A DNA stretch of 64,000 nucleotides from the NCBI RefSeq assembly GCF_034314085.1, contig NZ_JAVIWI010000001.1, positions 1,178,001 through 1,242,000 of the forward strand. The letters are read 5' to 3'. A model generated the notes under the pieces. That model was not told the origin of the DNA. It made no database searches and worked only from the letters and a program-made list of their open reading frames with translations. Numbering within the stretch: position 1 is the first letter of the stretch; every line of letters begins with the position of its first letter. The DNA comes from Undibacterium sp. 5I1 (GTDB lineage Bacteria; Pseudomonadota; Gammaproteobacteria; Burkholderiales; Burkholderiaceae_D). A program made the position numbers and the translations under genes. This document shows positions 26,201 through 33,797 of the stretch, piece after piece.

Positions 26201-27594
26201 ACTCGTATGTCGTCAAAGGACCAGCGACAACGACCGCCCCGCAAGGCAGTGTCACAGCAGCGGGTGCGCTGGCGATGACCTTTACTTTGACGGACACTGG
26301 CGCTGTTATTTTGACGGTCAATTCACCGCCGGATGCATCGATTAAAAATTATGAAATGCGGGATTATTCAGCGGCGACTTTCCCAGAGTCGGCGCTGGTC
26401 GCGGTATCTGACGCGCAGAATAATTTTTATCTGAACTTTGCCAATTTGCTCGGCAAGACCTTCCGCGTACATGGTGTGTATGTGGCGGGTGGGTATGCCG
26501 TCAAAGAAGCGACGATCTCGTTTTCATCCGGAGGCTTGGCGGCGATTGGCTCAGTCAATTGGAGTATCGAAGAGCCAAACATGAAGTTAGTCTGGCCAGC
26601 GGTACCGGATGCAGATCAGTACGCGGTCTACATCGAAGAGGGCGGCGTGACCCGCTTCTATCATCAGACAGCGACAGAGCTACGCATACCGATTCCTAAG
26701 TACGCGTTGAATGTGCGGATCATCGCAGTCGCTGTTGATGGGCGCGTCTCTGCGCCATTTGATAAGTCGATTGGCATCACTGGTCTATACAAGCTAAATG
26801 AGATCGTCAACGTGCCAATTAGCGTCGGCACAGGCAACTTCTCTGGCCTTGGCCACATCGGTACAACGGCGGTAGAGCGGCCAGATTTGCTGGGACCATC
26901 ACAAATGGTATTCCCGATTGCGGACAGCGATTCTGCATCGCTTTATGCGTTCGGTTACAACCTGGACACCACGCTAGGCACAGTGCTCGATACCGTGCCT
27001 GGCGCATGGTTCCGCGATGGATTCTGGCGCGTAAAAAACGGGTACTACGAGTCACCACCGTATGACCTGGGCGTGTTTTTAACCGGCACGATTAAAGCGT
27101 CACTGACAAAGATAGTCGAGTTTCACGGTGATGCGGGTACTAGCTTCCAAGGCGTTCTTGGTGATTATCTGGCCGAGTACACAGGCTTGCAAATGGAAGA
27201 TCCACAAGCGTTTTTATCAGCCAAGCTATACATCACATCCGACCCGCCACAAGCAGCTAATTGGGCGGAAGTGATCGAAGGCCAACCCACTGCCGGGCGC
27301 TACATCAAGCTAGTCATAGAAGCCCTGAGCGTGGGGCCATTAACGCGGGTGCGCGTCACGTCAGGCGCGATCACCTTAGATGTGCCTGACCTCACTCAAA
27401 CAGGCAGCGCCAGCATGACCAGCGCCACGATGTTTGTTGGTTTGTCTAAATTTAATGTGGTCAGCACCGTACTGGCAACACCCAGTTTATCGGCGCGTAT
27501 GTGGGTCACCAACGTGACTAAAAGCGGCTTTACGCTCAACACCGATTCGTCCACGTTTCCACTGGTGGCTAATTATTTTGTGAAAGGATATTAA
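23278..27594 (+). CDS. J-like tail tip/fibre protein with 24 repeats
   Basis: About 1,439 residues from the ATG at 23278, which has GGGAG seven bases upstream; the frame is open from about 23197 and may be joined to the preceding one. Early part: IGLSLFNGSYQQVPFG and ALGYRGTAYVAGAAYDLGD, then the tail tip TIM-barrel-like and hub domains (LMTLTNSGIVYSEGQLKIIPYG). Residues 590-973 are 24 exact 16-residue repeats around the pattern YYSNGVLVNGSSSNTP. After them come fibronectin-type domains and a C-terminal beta-rich region. It recognises the host and forms the tail tip. Confidence 0.82.
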   Translation: MGSGRITLGPGDYTQSGNVITLLDSSLVGEQVWVSYKYKVGARSSDALGQIGLSLFNGSYQQVPFGSVQTTHPTEALGYRGTAYVAGAAYDLGDNAELLNHAFEIDTQSGFSSEIRDACPKDILIDFLTNPHYGAGFPADKFGDLDMYHRYCVSNYLFFSPAYLEQAPAHEMLTRLMTLTNSGIVYSEGQLKIIPYGDVPAAANGLTYTPNLTPIYDLTDDDFLADGTDPITVTRTTNADAFNQVQIKFYNRDNSYNDEVMPAQDQANIELYGLRASDVMDAYEICDAGVARQVAQLLLQRSLYIRNTYEFKLGWSKCLLEPMDLVTLTDPGLGLIKTPVRIISIEEDEVGELSVVAEEFPNNVCNAARYQVQRAAGYQTNFNIAPGHVVPPIIFEPPAELTGGKLQLWCAVTGQSTMWGGCTIWVSLDGNTYKRFGVVESGARYGYLTSALNTTDGSTFNLNLVGNGGHLLSGTSDEAKVGATACLVGDEYLGYTNSTLVDANSYKLDGLQRAMYSSTKKVHMPTERFVRLDGAIFKSEDLLDSYIGKQLHFKFTSHNVYGSGYEGLADVAAYTPPAGVSGTAAVDGNYYANSSTAADASSSLTYYARSNDSVMSVADSQYTAHSNIVASASSGINYYATSNPWVGSNVDVPYYSRSDVFVGTAVDVPYYANASQLAQSAVNVAYYANGQVIPGTSASTPYYSSTGALQSAGSNVLYYANGASITTPAGNVTYYANGTTSAQNTSGVAYYANGVLVSGTAIDVPYYSNTNPWFQSSVNVPYYSNGVLVNGSTSGAAYYSNGVLVSGSNSGAAYYSNGVLINGSNSNTPYYSNGVLVNGNGSNIPYYSNGVLINGSSSNTPYYSNGVLVNGTGSNTPYYSNGVLVNGSSSSTPYYSNGVLVNGGAAGSSYYANGVLVNTNASNSSYYASSTAQSETSAGSLYYVNSDGGAAAYAAGSYYAHSDAAKESLGDVPSYSYVVKGPATTTAPQGSVTAAGALAMTFTLTDTGAVILTVNSPPDASIKNYEMRDYSAATFPESALVAVSDAQNNFYLNFANLLGKTFRVHGVYVAGGYAVKEATISFSSGGLAAIGSVNWSIEEPNMKLVWPAVPDADQYAVYIEEGGVTRFYHQTATELRIPIPKYALNVRIIAVAVDGRVSAPFDKSIGITGLYKLNEIVNVPISVGTGNFSGLGHIGTTAVERPDLLGPSQMVFPIADSDSASLYAFGYNLDTTLGTVLDTVPGAWFRDGFWRVKNGYYESPPYDLGVFLTGTIKASLTKIVEFHGDAGTSFQGVLGDYLAEYTGLQMEDPQAFLSAKLYITSDPPQAANWAEVIEGQPTAGRYIKLVIEALSVGPLTRVRVTSGAITLDVPDLTQTGSASMTSATMFVGLSKFNVVSTVLATPSLSARMWVTNVTKSGFTLNTDSSTFPLVANYFVKGY
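25045..26196 (+). repeat. 24 tandem 48-bp (16-residue) repeats in the tail fibre
   Basis: Each unit starts with Tyr-Tyr (one Tyr-Thr) and has exactly 16 codons, with no insertions or deletions over 1,152 bp. Units 13-21 are nearly identical in protein (Y-Y-S-N-G-V-L-V/I-N-G) but differ at many third codon positions; the outer units are more diverged. Confidence 0.95.
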
Positions 27595-28587
27595 ATGGCT
27601 TTTGATCCAACCAAGCCCGCAAAAGCGCAAACCTACGGTGATGCGCTTTTGAGTACGCAAACCAATCTGGGCGCGCTTAACGATGCACAAAACGCGCACA
27701 TGGCGGATGAGCTGGCACATAACTTAACGCCACTCAGGCAATCGCGCACGGACTTTATTGCCCATGCGGTAGACACCGAGGCGCACGGCCTGACAACACA
27801 AAAAGCACGTATCACTGCGCTGGAGTCAGAGACGATTGCATCAAGGGGCAGTATGCCTTCTGTGGCATCGCGCCTCAGTGTTGGCTTGCTGGCATCTGGT
27901 GCGGTGCGGCTAGCGAGTATTGCAAATAAGTGGATTACGCCTGGCGATGTTCCAGCCTTCGTCAACACCACCACGTTCACCGTGACGGGTGATCGTCGTG
28001 GCGTGTTTATCGCTGGTGCTAATCTGCGATTTACGGTCGCTGGCCAGCTGGTGTACGCACCCGTCACGTCAAGCAGCTTCGCCTCTGGCGTGACGACGGT
28101 GTTGCTTGATCCGGCTTATCCCGTCCTGACCAGCGGACTCAGTGGCACGTTAGACCTAGCACTGATCGCTTTTGATAACAACATCGCCAGCGCACTGGCA
28201 ACCACCAATGCCAGCCTCACACTACTGACCACCCAGATGAATAATCTGATGGTAGAGCAGATCGAGGATTGGTTACCCGGCAAGCCAGCGGCATCCGCAG
28301 TGATTAAACGGTTTATCTCTGCCAGACCGTTCTCAATACCGATCAGTGCGGCGGGTAGCCAGTGCAAAGCAGTCACCGCCGCCACTGCCAGCACTACGTT
28401 CAGCATGGCAAAAAACGGCGTGACGTTTGGCACCATCGTGTTTGCGGCGGCGGGTACCGTTGCCAGTTTTACCGTGGCGGCATCCACCACGTTTGCAGCT
28501 GGTGACATGCTGGCCATTACAGGGCCAGCAACGCAAGATGCGACGCTCGCCGATATCGTTTTCTTCATTAAGGGGATTCTGCAATGA
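27595..28587 (+). CDS. Tail fibre-associated protein
   Basis: 330 residues. N-terminal helical region with LGALNDAQNAHMADELAHNLTPLRQSR, a central beta region, and a C-terminal domain of a type common at the end of phage structural proteins (KRFISARPFSIPISAAGSQC; TTFSMAKNGVTFGTIVFAAAGTV). The gene begins 1 bp after the J-like stop and overlaps the next gene by 4 bp. Likely part of the tail tip; no precise function. Confidence 0.65.
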   Translation: MAFDPTKPAKAQTYGDALLSTQTNLGALNDAQNAHMADELAHNLTPLRQSRTDFIAHAVDTEAHGLTTQKARITALESETIASRGSMPSVASRLSVGLLASGAVRLASIANKWITPGDVPAFVNTTTFTVTGDRRGVFIAGANLRFTVAGQLVYAPVTSSSFASGVTTVLLDPAYPVLTSGLSGTLDLALIAFDNNIASALATTNASLTLLTTQMNNLMVEQIEDWLPGKPAASAVIKRFISARPFSIPISAAGSQCKAVTAATASTTFSMAKNGVTFGTIVFAAAGTVASFTVAASTTFAAGDMLAITGPATQDATLADIVFFIKGILQ

Positions 28588-29024
28588 CAGAGCCAGAACT
28601 GATTACCGCGCTGACCAATGCCAGCGTGGACGCCCGCGCATCGCTGGCATTTTTGGCGCAATACGCGGGGGCAAACACCGATGTCACTTTGACGCTAAGC
28701 AACGGCTGGACATTTACCATCCCCGGCATACAAAAGCAGCGGGCGCAAACGACCACGGATTTTGCCGCGCAAAAGCTCGCCTTCACGCAGGACTTCGGCG
28801 GCGCGATCTCTGCACAAACGATCACGCGCAATGCGTTCGGCATCATCCAGACCGTACGCACCACCTTCGCCAGTGGCTATCAATTACAGCATGACTATGC
28901 GCGTAACACGGCTGGACAGATTGCGACCATCACAGTCAATATTTACGATGCGCTTAACAACGTCTTGGCAACCGTTGTAAAAAATATCGTCCGTACTAAT
29001 GGTCTGGTGACCAATATCAACTAA
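28584..29024 (+). CDS. Tail protein of unknown function
   Basis: 146 residues. Helical start, then beta strands (TDVTLTLSNGWTFTIPGIQ; GIIQTVRTTFASGYQLQHDY). No family recognised. It sits within the fibre cluster and overlaps the preceding gene by 4 bp, which suggests a structural or assembly role. Confidence 0.55.
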   Translation: MTEPELITALTNASVDARASLAFLAQYAGANTDVTLTLSNGWTFTIPGIQKQRAQTTTDFAAQKLAFTQDFGGAISAQTITRNAFGIIQTVRTTFASGYQLQHDYARNTAGQIATITVNIYDALNNVLATVVKNIVRTNGLVTNIN

Positions 29025-29034
29025 GGATTTGATC

Positions 29035-30162
29035 ATGTTAGAAGCGGTTATTTTAGATTTACTCGAGCAGCAAAATGCCAGCGTGGTACCCACGATACGC
29101 TCGATTAAAAACACATGGAATGCGCAGGGCGATGGATCGGTGGTGGGTACGACTGCAGAGTTTATTAAGAACTATATGAATCTTAATTCGACATCGTATT
29201 CAGTGCCAATTGTCACAACTCGCTCTGGAGGCGGTGGCGGACGGCATCCTCAATGGACTGTCACTGCTGCACGTTGGTTTTTACAGCTGCCTAGCTCTGG
29301 AAGTGGGTTGTTATCGATGTCGTTTGATCCGGTGACCGAGACGTTTTCAACTGAGGATTCAGTGCGCGGCTTGGATATGATTCAAGAAGACAATTCTGGT
29401 GTGATTTGGGCGATCAGTAACAAGTCAGGCTATTACGGGCTTTGGAAGCGCACAGGTGTTGGCGCATGGACGAATGTGCTTTCAGATTCTGCATCTGGCG
29501 CGTACATGATGAAGTGGACAAACGGTAGTTTGTATTATCGTAGCCAAGCAGGTAACTGGTACATTTTATCGAGTGGTGCAGCGACTCTGACCACTGACCC
29601 TGGCACAGCCTATTCGGCTTGGTATCAGTACAGTACTAGCACACCTTTTGGTCACTACCGTGGCTTCCATGTTGACCTTACCAACGGCGTTGGTAGTCTT
29701 CCGATTGACGATATTGCAGCGACAACTTACTCAGAATCCACGGACGCATTTTATATTTGGAAGTGGCCTGACAAAATCCGTTTGATGAAAAAGCCCAAGA
29801 TTTTGTTTGATGCAAAAGCGATGGTGCCAACGGGTAAATACATTATGTACTACCCCGTCGTCAACAGTAATTACACCTTGGCGATCTTGTGCAACGACGT
29901 GTCGGCATCGACCGGATCGTATCTGGAATGTACAGCGGTTATCCAAAACTGGAACGCAGGCACAGAACAGTATCTGGGTAAATGGCAAGTCGCCATGCCG
30001 TCGGCCATTTGGGCTGCAACCAGTGTCGCCGTGCCGTTTTGTCCGGTAATGGCAATCCAAACGGCGGGCATCATCAAGCTGTATCACTTCGGCCAAACGC
30101 CTGTTGGCGCCACCCAGTTTGGCTTTATCCGTCAGGACATCGACGCCCGTATATTCATCTAA
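29035..30162 (+). CDS. Putative receptor-binding or fibre tip protein
   Basis: 375 residues from the ATG with AAGGA upstream. Rich in Trp, Tyr, Ser and Gly, with repeated strand patterns (WAISNKSGYYGLWKRTGVGAW; NGSLYYRSQAGNWYILSSG) that suggest a beta-propeller-like or WD-type surface protein. It follows the J-like gene and precedes an assembly-type gene. No family recognised; a host-binding role is inferred from position and composition. Confidence 0.55.
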   Translation: MLEAVILDLLEQQNASVVPTIRSIKNTWNAQGDGSVVGTTAEFIKNYMNLNSTSYSVPIVTTRSGGGGGRHPQWTVTAARWFLQLPSSGSGLLSMSFDPVTETFSTEDSVRGLDMIQEDNSGVIWAISNKSGYYGLWKRTGVGAWTNVLSDSASGAYMMKWTNGSLYYRSQAGNWYILSSGAATLTTDPGTAYSAWYQYSTSTPFGHYRGFHVDLTNGVGSLPIDDIAATTYSESTDAFYIWKWPDKIRLMKKPKILFDAKAMVPTGKYIMYYPVVNSNYTLAILCNDVSASTGSYLECTAVIQNWNAGTEQYLGKWQVAMPSAIWAATSVAVPFCPVMAIQTAGIIKLYHFGQTPVGATQFGFIRQDIDARIFI

Positions 30163-30170
30163 GGATCATC

Positions 30171-30734
30171 ATGACGATAACTAACAGAAACGGCGTGATC
30201 ATCGTTGATCTGCCGGACTTCCAGCTACATCAAGAGGGCAACCCACAAACAGGCTTGCCCTTCACGTCTGAAGCGGATGCGCAAGCATGGTTAGACGGCG
30301 TGCTGCCAAAGCTGCAGGCGGACTTGGCCAAGCAGCTGACCACCGCGCCGGTGATTGATCTGGCAGCTGTCCAGCAGCTGCGTTTTGATCGCCTCATGGC
30401 AATCAACGCGCAATGCGAGGCGGCGATTGAGCAAGTCAAAATGACGTACCCGATCACCGAGCGCGAGACATGGGACATTCAAATCGCAGAGTCTCACGCG
30501 TACCAGGCTGATCCGGCAAACGCCATCACCCCATTCCTGACCGCGCTGGGCGATACGCGCAGCGAGACAGTGGCTTCGCTAGCGGTCAAGGTGCTGGCCA
30601 ATGAATCAGCGTTAAAACAATTCAGCGCGCGCAATATCGGCAAGCGTCATTTATGCGAACGGGCATTGAAAACGATTGCCGATACCGACCCGGATGCACC
30701 CGAGAAAATTGCCGCCGTAGCGTGGTCTGAATAA
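30171..30734 (+). CDS. Tail fibre assembly-type protein
   Basis: 187 residues starting at the ATG at 30171 (AAGGA upstream). The pattern with FDRLMAINAQCEAAIEQVKMTYPITERETWDIQIAESHAY resembles the DUF4376/tail fibre assembly-like proteins found after fibre genes. Expected to help fold or attach fibres. A strong terminator follows, ending the tail operon. Confidence 0.65.
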   Translation: MTITNRNGVIIVDLPDFQLHQEGNPQTGLPFTSEADAQAWLDGVLPKLQADLAKQLTTAPVIDLAAVQQLRFDRLMAINAQCEAAIEQVKMTYPITERETWDIQIAESHAYQADPANAITPFLTALGDTRSETVASLAVKVLANESALKQFSARNIGKRHLCERALKTIADTDPDAPEKIAAVAWSE

Positions 30735-30767
30735 GCCGGTGTTTGATCAAAAAAACACTCACATCAC

Positions 30768-30790
30768 AACCCGCTTCGGCGGGTTTTTTA
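30768..30790 (+). terminator. Terminator after tail genes
   Basis: AACCCGC-TTC-GGCGGGTTTTTT, six-base-pair GC-rich stem followed by a T-run. Confidence 0.8.
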
Positions 30791-30804
30791 TTTAAAGGAA
30801 GCCA

Positions 30805-30972
30805 ATGCCCATCGACAGAGAAGCAGAGAAAGAGGCAATAAAAGAAGCGCTGCAAGAGTGGCTAGATAAGCAGTTCGCCATCTTCGGCAAATGGACGATT
30901 GCAGGCTTAGTTGCGCTTGCTTTCGCGGGACTGGTGTACATCGCATTGATAGGGCAGGGGTGGCATAAATGA
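30805..30972 (+). CDS. Small membrane protein of the lysis cassette
   Basis: 55 residues: a charged amphipathic N-terminus (REAEKEAIKEALQEWLDKQF) and one transmembrane segment near residues 30-50 (TIAGLVALAFAGLVYIALIG). AAAGGAA precedes the ATG, and its stop overlaps the start of the lysozyme gene (ATGA). Position and structure fit a small holin or holin-associated protein; the role is inferred. Confidence 0.65.
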   Translation: MPIDREAEKEAIKEALQEWLDKQFAIFGKWTIAGLVALAFAGLVYIALIGQGWHK

Positions 30973-31451
30973 CTAATTTTGAAGTGAGTATTAACCGGCT
31001 GCTAAAAAGTGAGGGCGGCTACACAAGCAACCCAAACGATCCGGGCGGCGAGACCAACTGGGGAATCTCAAAGCGAAGTTATCCCAATTTAAATATCAAG
31101 GACTTGACGCGCGACCAGGCAGTCGCGTTGTACAAGCGTGATTTTTGGGATCGCTTAAAACTAGAAAATCTGCCTTTGGGTGTCGCTTACCAGATCCTAG
31201 ATTTTGCGGTCAACAGCGGCGCAGGCGTGGCAATCCGTACGCTGCAAAAAGCGATTGGCGTAGCGGACGATGGAGTGATTGGCGATCACACGATGGCTGC
31301 ATTCAAGGCTATCGAGCCACATGACTTGATCATGCGATTCACTGCCGAGCGCATGATCTTTATGACTAATTGCGCAGGCTGGCCAACATTTAGCAAGGGC
31401 TGGATGCGTCGCCTGGCAGCTAACTTAAAAATAGGAGCTGATGATGTTTGA
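30969..31451 (+). CDS. Endolysin, glycoside hydrolase family 108
   Basis: 160 residues. The family signature lies at residues 14-36: SEGGYTSNPNDPGGETNWGIS, with the catalytic Glu in EGGY. The second half has the peptidoglycan-binding-like helices of this family (FAVNSGAGVAIRTLQKAIGV; DDGVIGDHTMAAF). It is an N-acetylmuramidase that degrades the wall at the end of infection. No signal peptide is evident, so release depends on a holin. Overlaps the neighbours at both ends. Confidence 0.9.
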   Translation: MTNFEVSINRLLKSEGGYTSNPNDPGGETNWGISKRSYPNLNIKDLTRDQAVALYKRDFWDRLKLENLPLGVAYQILDFAVNSGAGVAIRTLQKAIGVADDGVIGDHTMAAFKAIEPHDLIMRFTAERMIFMTNCAGWPTFSKGWMRRLAANLKIGADDV

Positions 31452-31857
31452 CAAACTCGGCGCGTTTATCAATCTGTTTCGCAAAGGTAGCGAGGTCGCT
31501 AATGTCGAAGCTTGGAAAACTGGCCAGATCACTGGCACGGTCGTGGGTGCGCTCATCATCGCTATCGTCAACGTCGCTGCATCGCTGGGGCATTCATTGC
31601 CGATCGATGTCGATACTGCCAACCTTATTGGTGGTGGCATTGTTGCCGCTGCTAACGTCGTGCTTACGGCTACCACTTCTACGCGAGCCGGACTACTGCC
31701 AGCAAAGCCCGCAGATCCAGCTCCAGTCGAAGATCATTCAAGCCCAGCGCCAGTGCCAGCAGTGGCAGCAACAAAACAACCAGCCGCTGTGCAGCCTGTC
31801 CGGCACGCCCGCAACGGCGACCCGCTCGATGGGCTTGACACAACCTACATCGGTTGA
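31444..31857 (+). CDS. Putative holin
   Basis: 137 residues from the second of two adjacent ATG codons, with GGAG at a better spacing. Two hydrophobic stretches (residues about 32-50, TVVGALIIAIVNVAASLG, and about 60-78, ANLIGGGIVAAANVVLTA) and a long Pro/Ala-rich polar tail. Directly after the endolysin gene. The architecture suits a holin; no family recognised with certainty. Confidence 0.55.
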   Translation: MFDKLGAFINLFRKGSEVANVEAWKTGQITGTVVGALIIAIVNVAASLGHSLPIDVDTANLIGGGIVAAANVVLTATTSTRAGLLPAKPADPAPVEDHSSPAPVPAVAATKQPAAVQPVRHARNGDPLDGLDTTYIG

Positions 31858-31924
31858 CGTTGTAAAAAATTATGCGCAGTCAATCGACGGCGTGCAATTG
31901 CAGTACAAGTGCAAGACGTTTTAA
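31607..31924 (+). CDS. Candidate embedded outer-membrane spanin (Rz1-like)
   Basis: A second frame inside the 3' half of the holin gene begins ILPTLLVVALLPLLTSCLRL, a lipoprotein-type signal with lipobox LTSC, continues as a Gln-rich helix (QSKIIQAQRQCQQWQQQN) and runs 67 bases beyond the holin stop, ending YAQSIDGVQLQYKCKTF. Nested o-spanin genes are usual in phage lysis cassettes, though normally inside an i-spanin gene. No strong ribosome binding site is visible. Confidence 0.4.
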   Translation: MSILPTLLVVALLPLLTSCLRLPLLREPDYCQQSPQIQLQSKIIQAQRQCQQWQQQNNQPLCSLSGTPATATRSMGLTQPTSVDVVKNYAQSIDGVQLQYKCKTF

Positions 31925-31999
31925 AGCAGTACCCAAAGAGCAGTACAACCTACCCGCGCCCAAGAGGCGTTTTTTTTCGTCCATTTTTAGGAGCATCAC

Positions 32000-32251
32000 A
32001 TGCAACAACTATTAATTCTTCTGCAAGCCATCCACTTGATCATGCCGCTGATCCTCGACGCATTCAAGATCGCAGAAACCGCCTTCCCTGAGTCCGGTAC
32101 CGGGCAAGCCAAGCTAGAAGCCGCCCGCGTGTTTATCTCAGAGAACTTTAATAAGATCGAAGGGGTGACATTGAATTTGGAACAGTTATGGCCGCAAGTC
32201 CAGACTGTGCTGAATGCTATTGCCGCTGGCAAGAAATTGCTGAAAGCTTAA
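32000..32251 (+). CDS. Small phage protein after the lysis genes
   Basis: 83 residues. A hydrophobic N-terminal helix (LLILLQAIHLIMPLILDAF) is followed by an amphipathic helical part with a FPESGTGQAKLEAAR motif. TTTAGGAG precedes the ATG. It could be membrane-associated and part of lysis control; no family assigned. A strong two-way terminator follows. Confidence 0.55.
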   Translation: MQQLLILLQAIHLIMPLILDAFKIAETAFPESGTGQAKLEAARVFISENFNKIEGVTLNLEQLWPQVQTVLNAIAAGKKLLKA

Positions 32252-32265
32252 GCAAAGTAAAAATA

Positions 32266-32306
32266 TCCGGTTAACTAAGAAAATTATTTTAGTTAACTGG
32301 ATTTTT
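32266..32306. terminator. Bidirectional terminator
   Basis: TCCGGTTAACTAA pairs with TTAGTTAACTGGA around an 8-11 base AT-rich loop, followed by TTTTT on the plus strand. It separates the rightward lysis genes from the leftward cluster. Confidence 0.75.
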
Positions 32307-32519
32307 AGAATATTCGCTCAGATTCGCAACTAAAGCAGCGCAAGCCAAGCCGGTGCGCTTGTCAATCGAAACGGGCTTTCCAGTTGTGCGCGACATACCA
32401 TTGATCCAGTCTTTATATGCTGACAAGCCAACACCAAGCGTTTCTGCCGCCTGGGCTTGTGTGTAGCCCATTTGGGATTGCCAACCGCGAAGATCATCAA
32501 TAGTCATGATGCGACCCAC
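32289..32519 (-). CDS. Small helix-turn-helix protein
   Basis: 76 residues; a second in-frame ATG four codons later is also possible. The helix-turn-helix is YTQAQAAETLGVGLSAYKDW near residues 19-38. Last gene of a four-gene leftward group at the right end of the prophage. It may regulate this group; target unknown. Confidence 0.6.
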   Translation of the reverse strand: MGRIMTIDDLRGWQSQMGYTQAQAAETLGVGLSAYKDWINGMSRTTGKPVSIDKRTGLACAALVANLSEYSKNPVN

Positions 32520-32734
32520 TCAGCAGCTTCACGCGCAAGCCGCATAGAACGAGCAAGCAAGTCATGTTGAGGAACGCCCCGCGCAAACTCAAATGCTTGC
32601 CAAGCTTCAAAGGTATCATCGCAAGTCACCCAGCCGAGATCATCATCAAACTCAAACGCAAGGCCAGAATCATGCACACGTCGATTACCTATTTGATGCC
32701 AGGCATGGTGCCAGTTATAGTGCTTGTTGGTCAT
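32504..32734 (-). CDS. Small acidic phage protein
   Basis: 76 residues rich in Trp, His and Asp (WHHAWHQIGN; FEFDDDLGWVTCDDTFEAW). Overlaps genes at both ends, so it is part of a tight leftward operon. No family recognised. Confidence 0.5.
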   Translation of the reverse strand: MTNKHYNWHHAWHQIGNRRVHDSGLAFEFDDDLGWVTCDDTFEAWQAFEFARGVPQHDLLARSMRLAREAAEWVAS

Positions 32735-32985
32735 GCTGTCCAGCCTGTTACAGATTTGAATAATTCCAACGTCAGATCGCCGCTCTTGCCAGCCCAGACG
32801 GGCGTCTCAGACTGCTGGGTGATGTGGGTTGTTTTATTACTCTTCGTAGCTTGATATCCGGCGCCCTTCGCAAGGGCAACTTGATCATCTATTCCATGAA
32901 ATCCAACAGCGACCCAGCCAGTAATGTGGGCGCGGCCAGCTTGATTGACGATGACGTTTTGATTGCGGTCAATAACGATACTCAT
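32731..32985 (-). CDS. Small phage protein of unknown function
   Basis: 84 residues from the ATG at 32985, chosen because GGGGAA lies just upstream. Mixed alpha/beta with no motif recognised; its stop overlaps the next leftward gene. It lies at the right end of the prophage where lysogenic conversion or counter-defence genes are common, but there is no direct evidence. Confidence 0.5.
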   Translation of the reverse strand: MSIVIDRNQNVIVNQAGRAHITGWVAVGFHGIDDQVALAKGAGYQATKSNKTTHITQQSETPVWAGKSGDLTLELFKSVTGWTA

Positions 32986-33024
32986 GAGATTCCCCAAGTA
33001 AGCCCGCCGAAGCGGGCGGGTTGA

Positions 33025-33267
33025 TTATTTCGATACCGAATTCAGGACGGCTTCCAAGTCTGCCCAAGATTCAAATATCCAAGCCTTGTTTTCACCGTCG
33101 AATTTAGCGCCAGCCGCTTTCAAGGCATCTTTGATAGGGAAGGTATTGCCGATCAAGCCAGGGCGACCATAACCAGAAGCGCCTTTGAGTGCTTCGCCAG
33201 CTTTGCAGCCGATGGACGCAGCCAATGTGTTGATGGATTCTTTACCTGAGATATTTGCTACGAACAT
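33025..33267 (-). CDS. Small phage protein of unknown function
   Basis: 80 residues, first gene of the leftward group, with GGAG upstream of the ATG. Composition is Gly/Ala/Lys-rich (ASIGCKAGEALKGASGYGRP; IKDALKAAGAKFDGENKAW). The second half resembles a small fold with alternating helix and strand. No family recognised. Confidence 0.5.
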   Translation of the reverse strand: MFVANISGKESINTLAASIGCKAGEALKGASGYGRPGLIGNTFPIKDALKAAGAKFDGENKAWIFESWADLEAVLNSVSK

Positions 33268-33430
33268 TTTGATTCTCCTCGGAGAGCCATCTACCGGATG
33301 GTGTCGTTCTTCAGCGATGCGCTGTCGATATATGAATAATAGTTCAAATTGAACTAATGCGCAAATACTATTCGAATTATTTTTATTTATTCATTTGAGC
33401 GAATCTGAAAATAAAAAAACCTGCATAATG

Positions 33431-33450
33431 TACTGATTATTTATACAGTA
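33431..33450 (+). promoter_or_regulatory. LexA box
   Basis: TACTGATTATTTATACAGTA fits the CTG-N10-CAG LexA consensus, with the outer TA pairs also matching. It lies 8 bp upstream of the ATG at 33459, where LexA would block that gene. Confidence 0.7.
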
Positions 33451-33458
33451 TCTTACGC

Positions 33459-33797
33459 ATGAATATCTATTTAATAAGAATGCGACACAACGGGGTCGAA
33501 GTGCCTAAAAAATCGTTGTTTGATCGCTACACGGGCATCAGCAAGGGCGAGTTGGCAATCTTTGACAAAATGGATCAATCATTGCGCCGGACGGTGCGCA
33601 TCGCAGAATTGTCAAACACGAACTTGGCTGATAAAAAATCCATTTTTCTGTTTGAGCCGCACATCGTCTGGATGCAAGAAAAAAGATTTGTCTTAGCTGG
33701 CTTTGAGCGAGTGCAGGGCGCTGACCGTGTTGTTGATTACGCACAGTCTTGGCTTTGTATGACTGAGTTGCCGCCAACGCCTGAGCAGCGTCGATAA
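33459..33797 (+). CDS. SOS-controlled prophage gene, candidate inducer
   Basis: 112 residues with no recognised family: an N-terminal part (NIYLIRMRHNGVEVPKKSLF) and a C-terminal part rich in Trp/Phe (HIVWMQEKRFVLAGFERVQG). A strong LexA box covers its promoter region, so it should be expressed after DNA damage. The prophage repressor has no self-cleavage domain, so an SOS-induced antirepressor, as in phage 186 Tum, would explain induction. That role is an inference. It stands alone at the extreme right end of the prophage. Confidence 0.6.
   Translation: MNIYLIRMRHNGVEVPKKSLFDRYTGISKGELAIFDKMDQSLRRTVRIAELSNTNLADKKSIFLFEPHIVWMQEKRFVLAGFERVQGADRVVDYAQSWLCMTELPPTPEQRR

Noticed and set aside
29982..30170. 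Longer N-terminus for the fibre assembly gene
   Set aside because: The extension overlaps the preceding gene for 180 bp, while the ATG at 30171 has an ideal AAGGA site.
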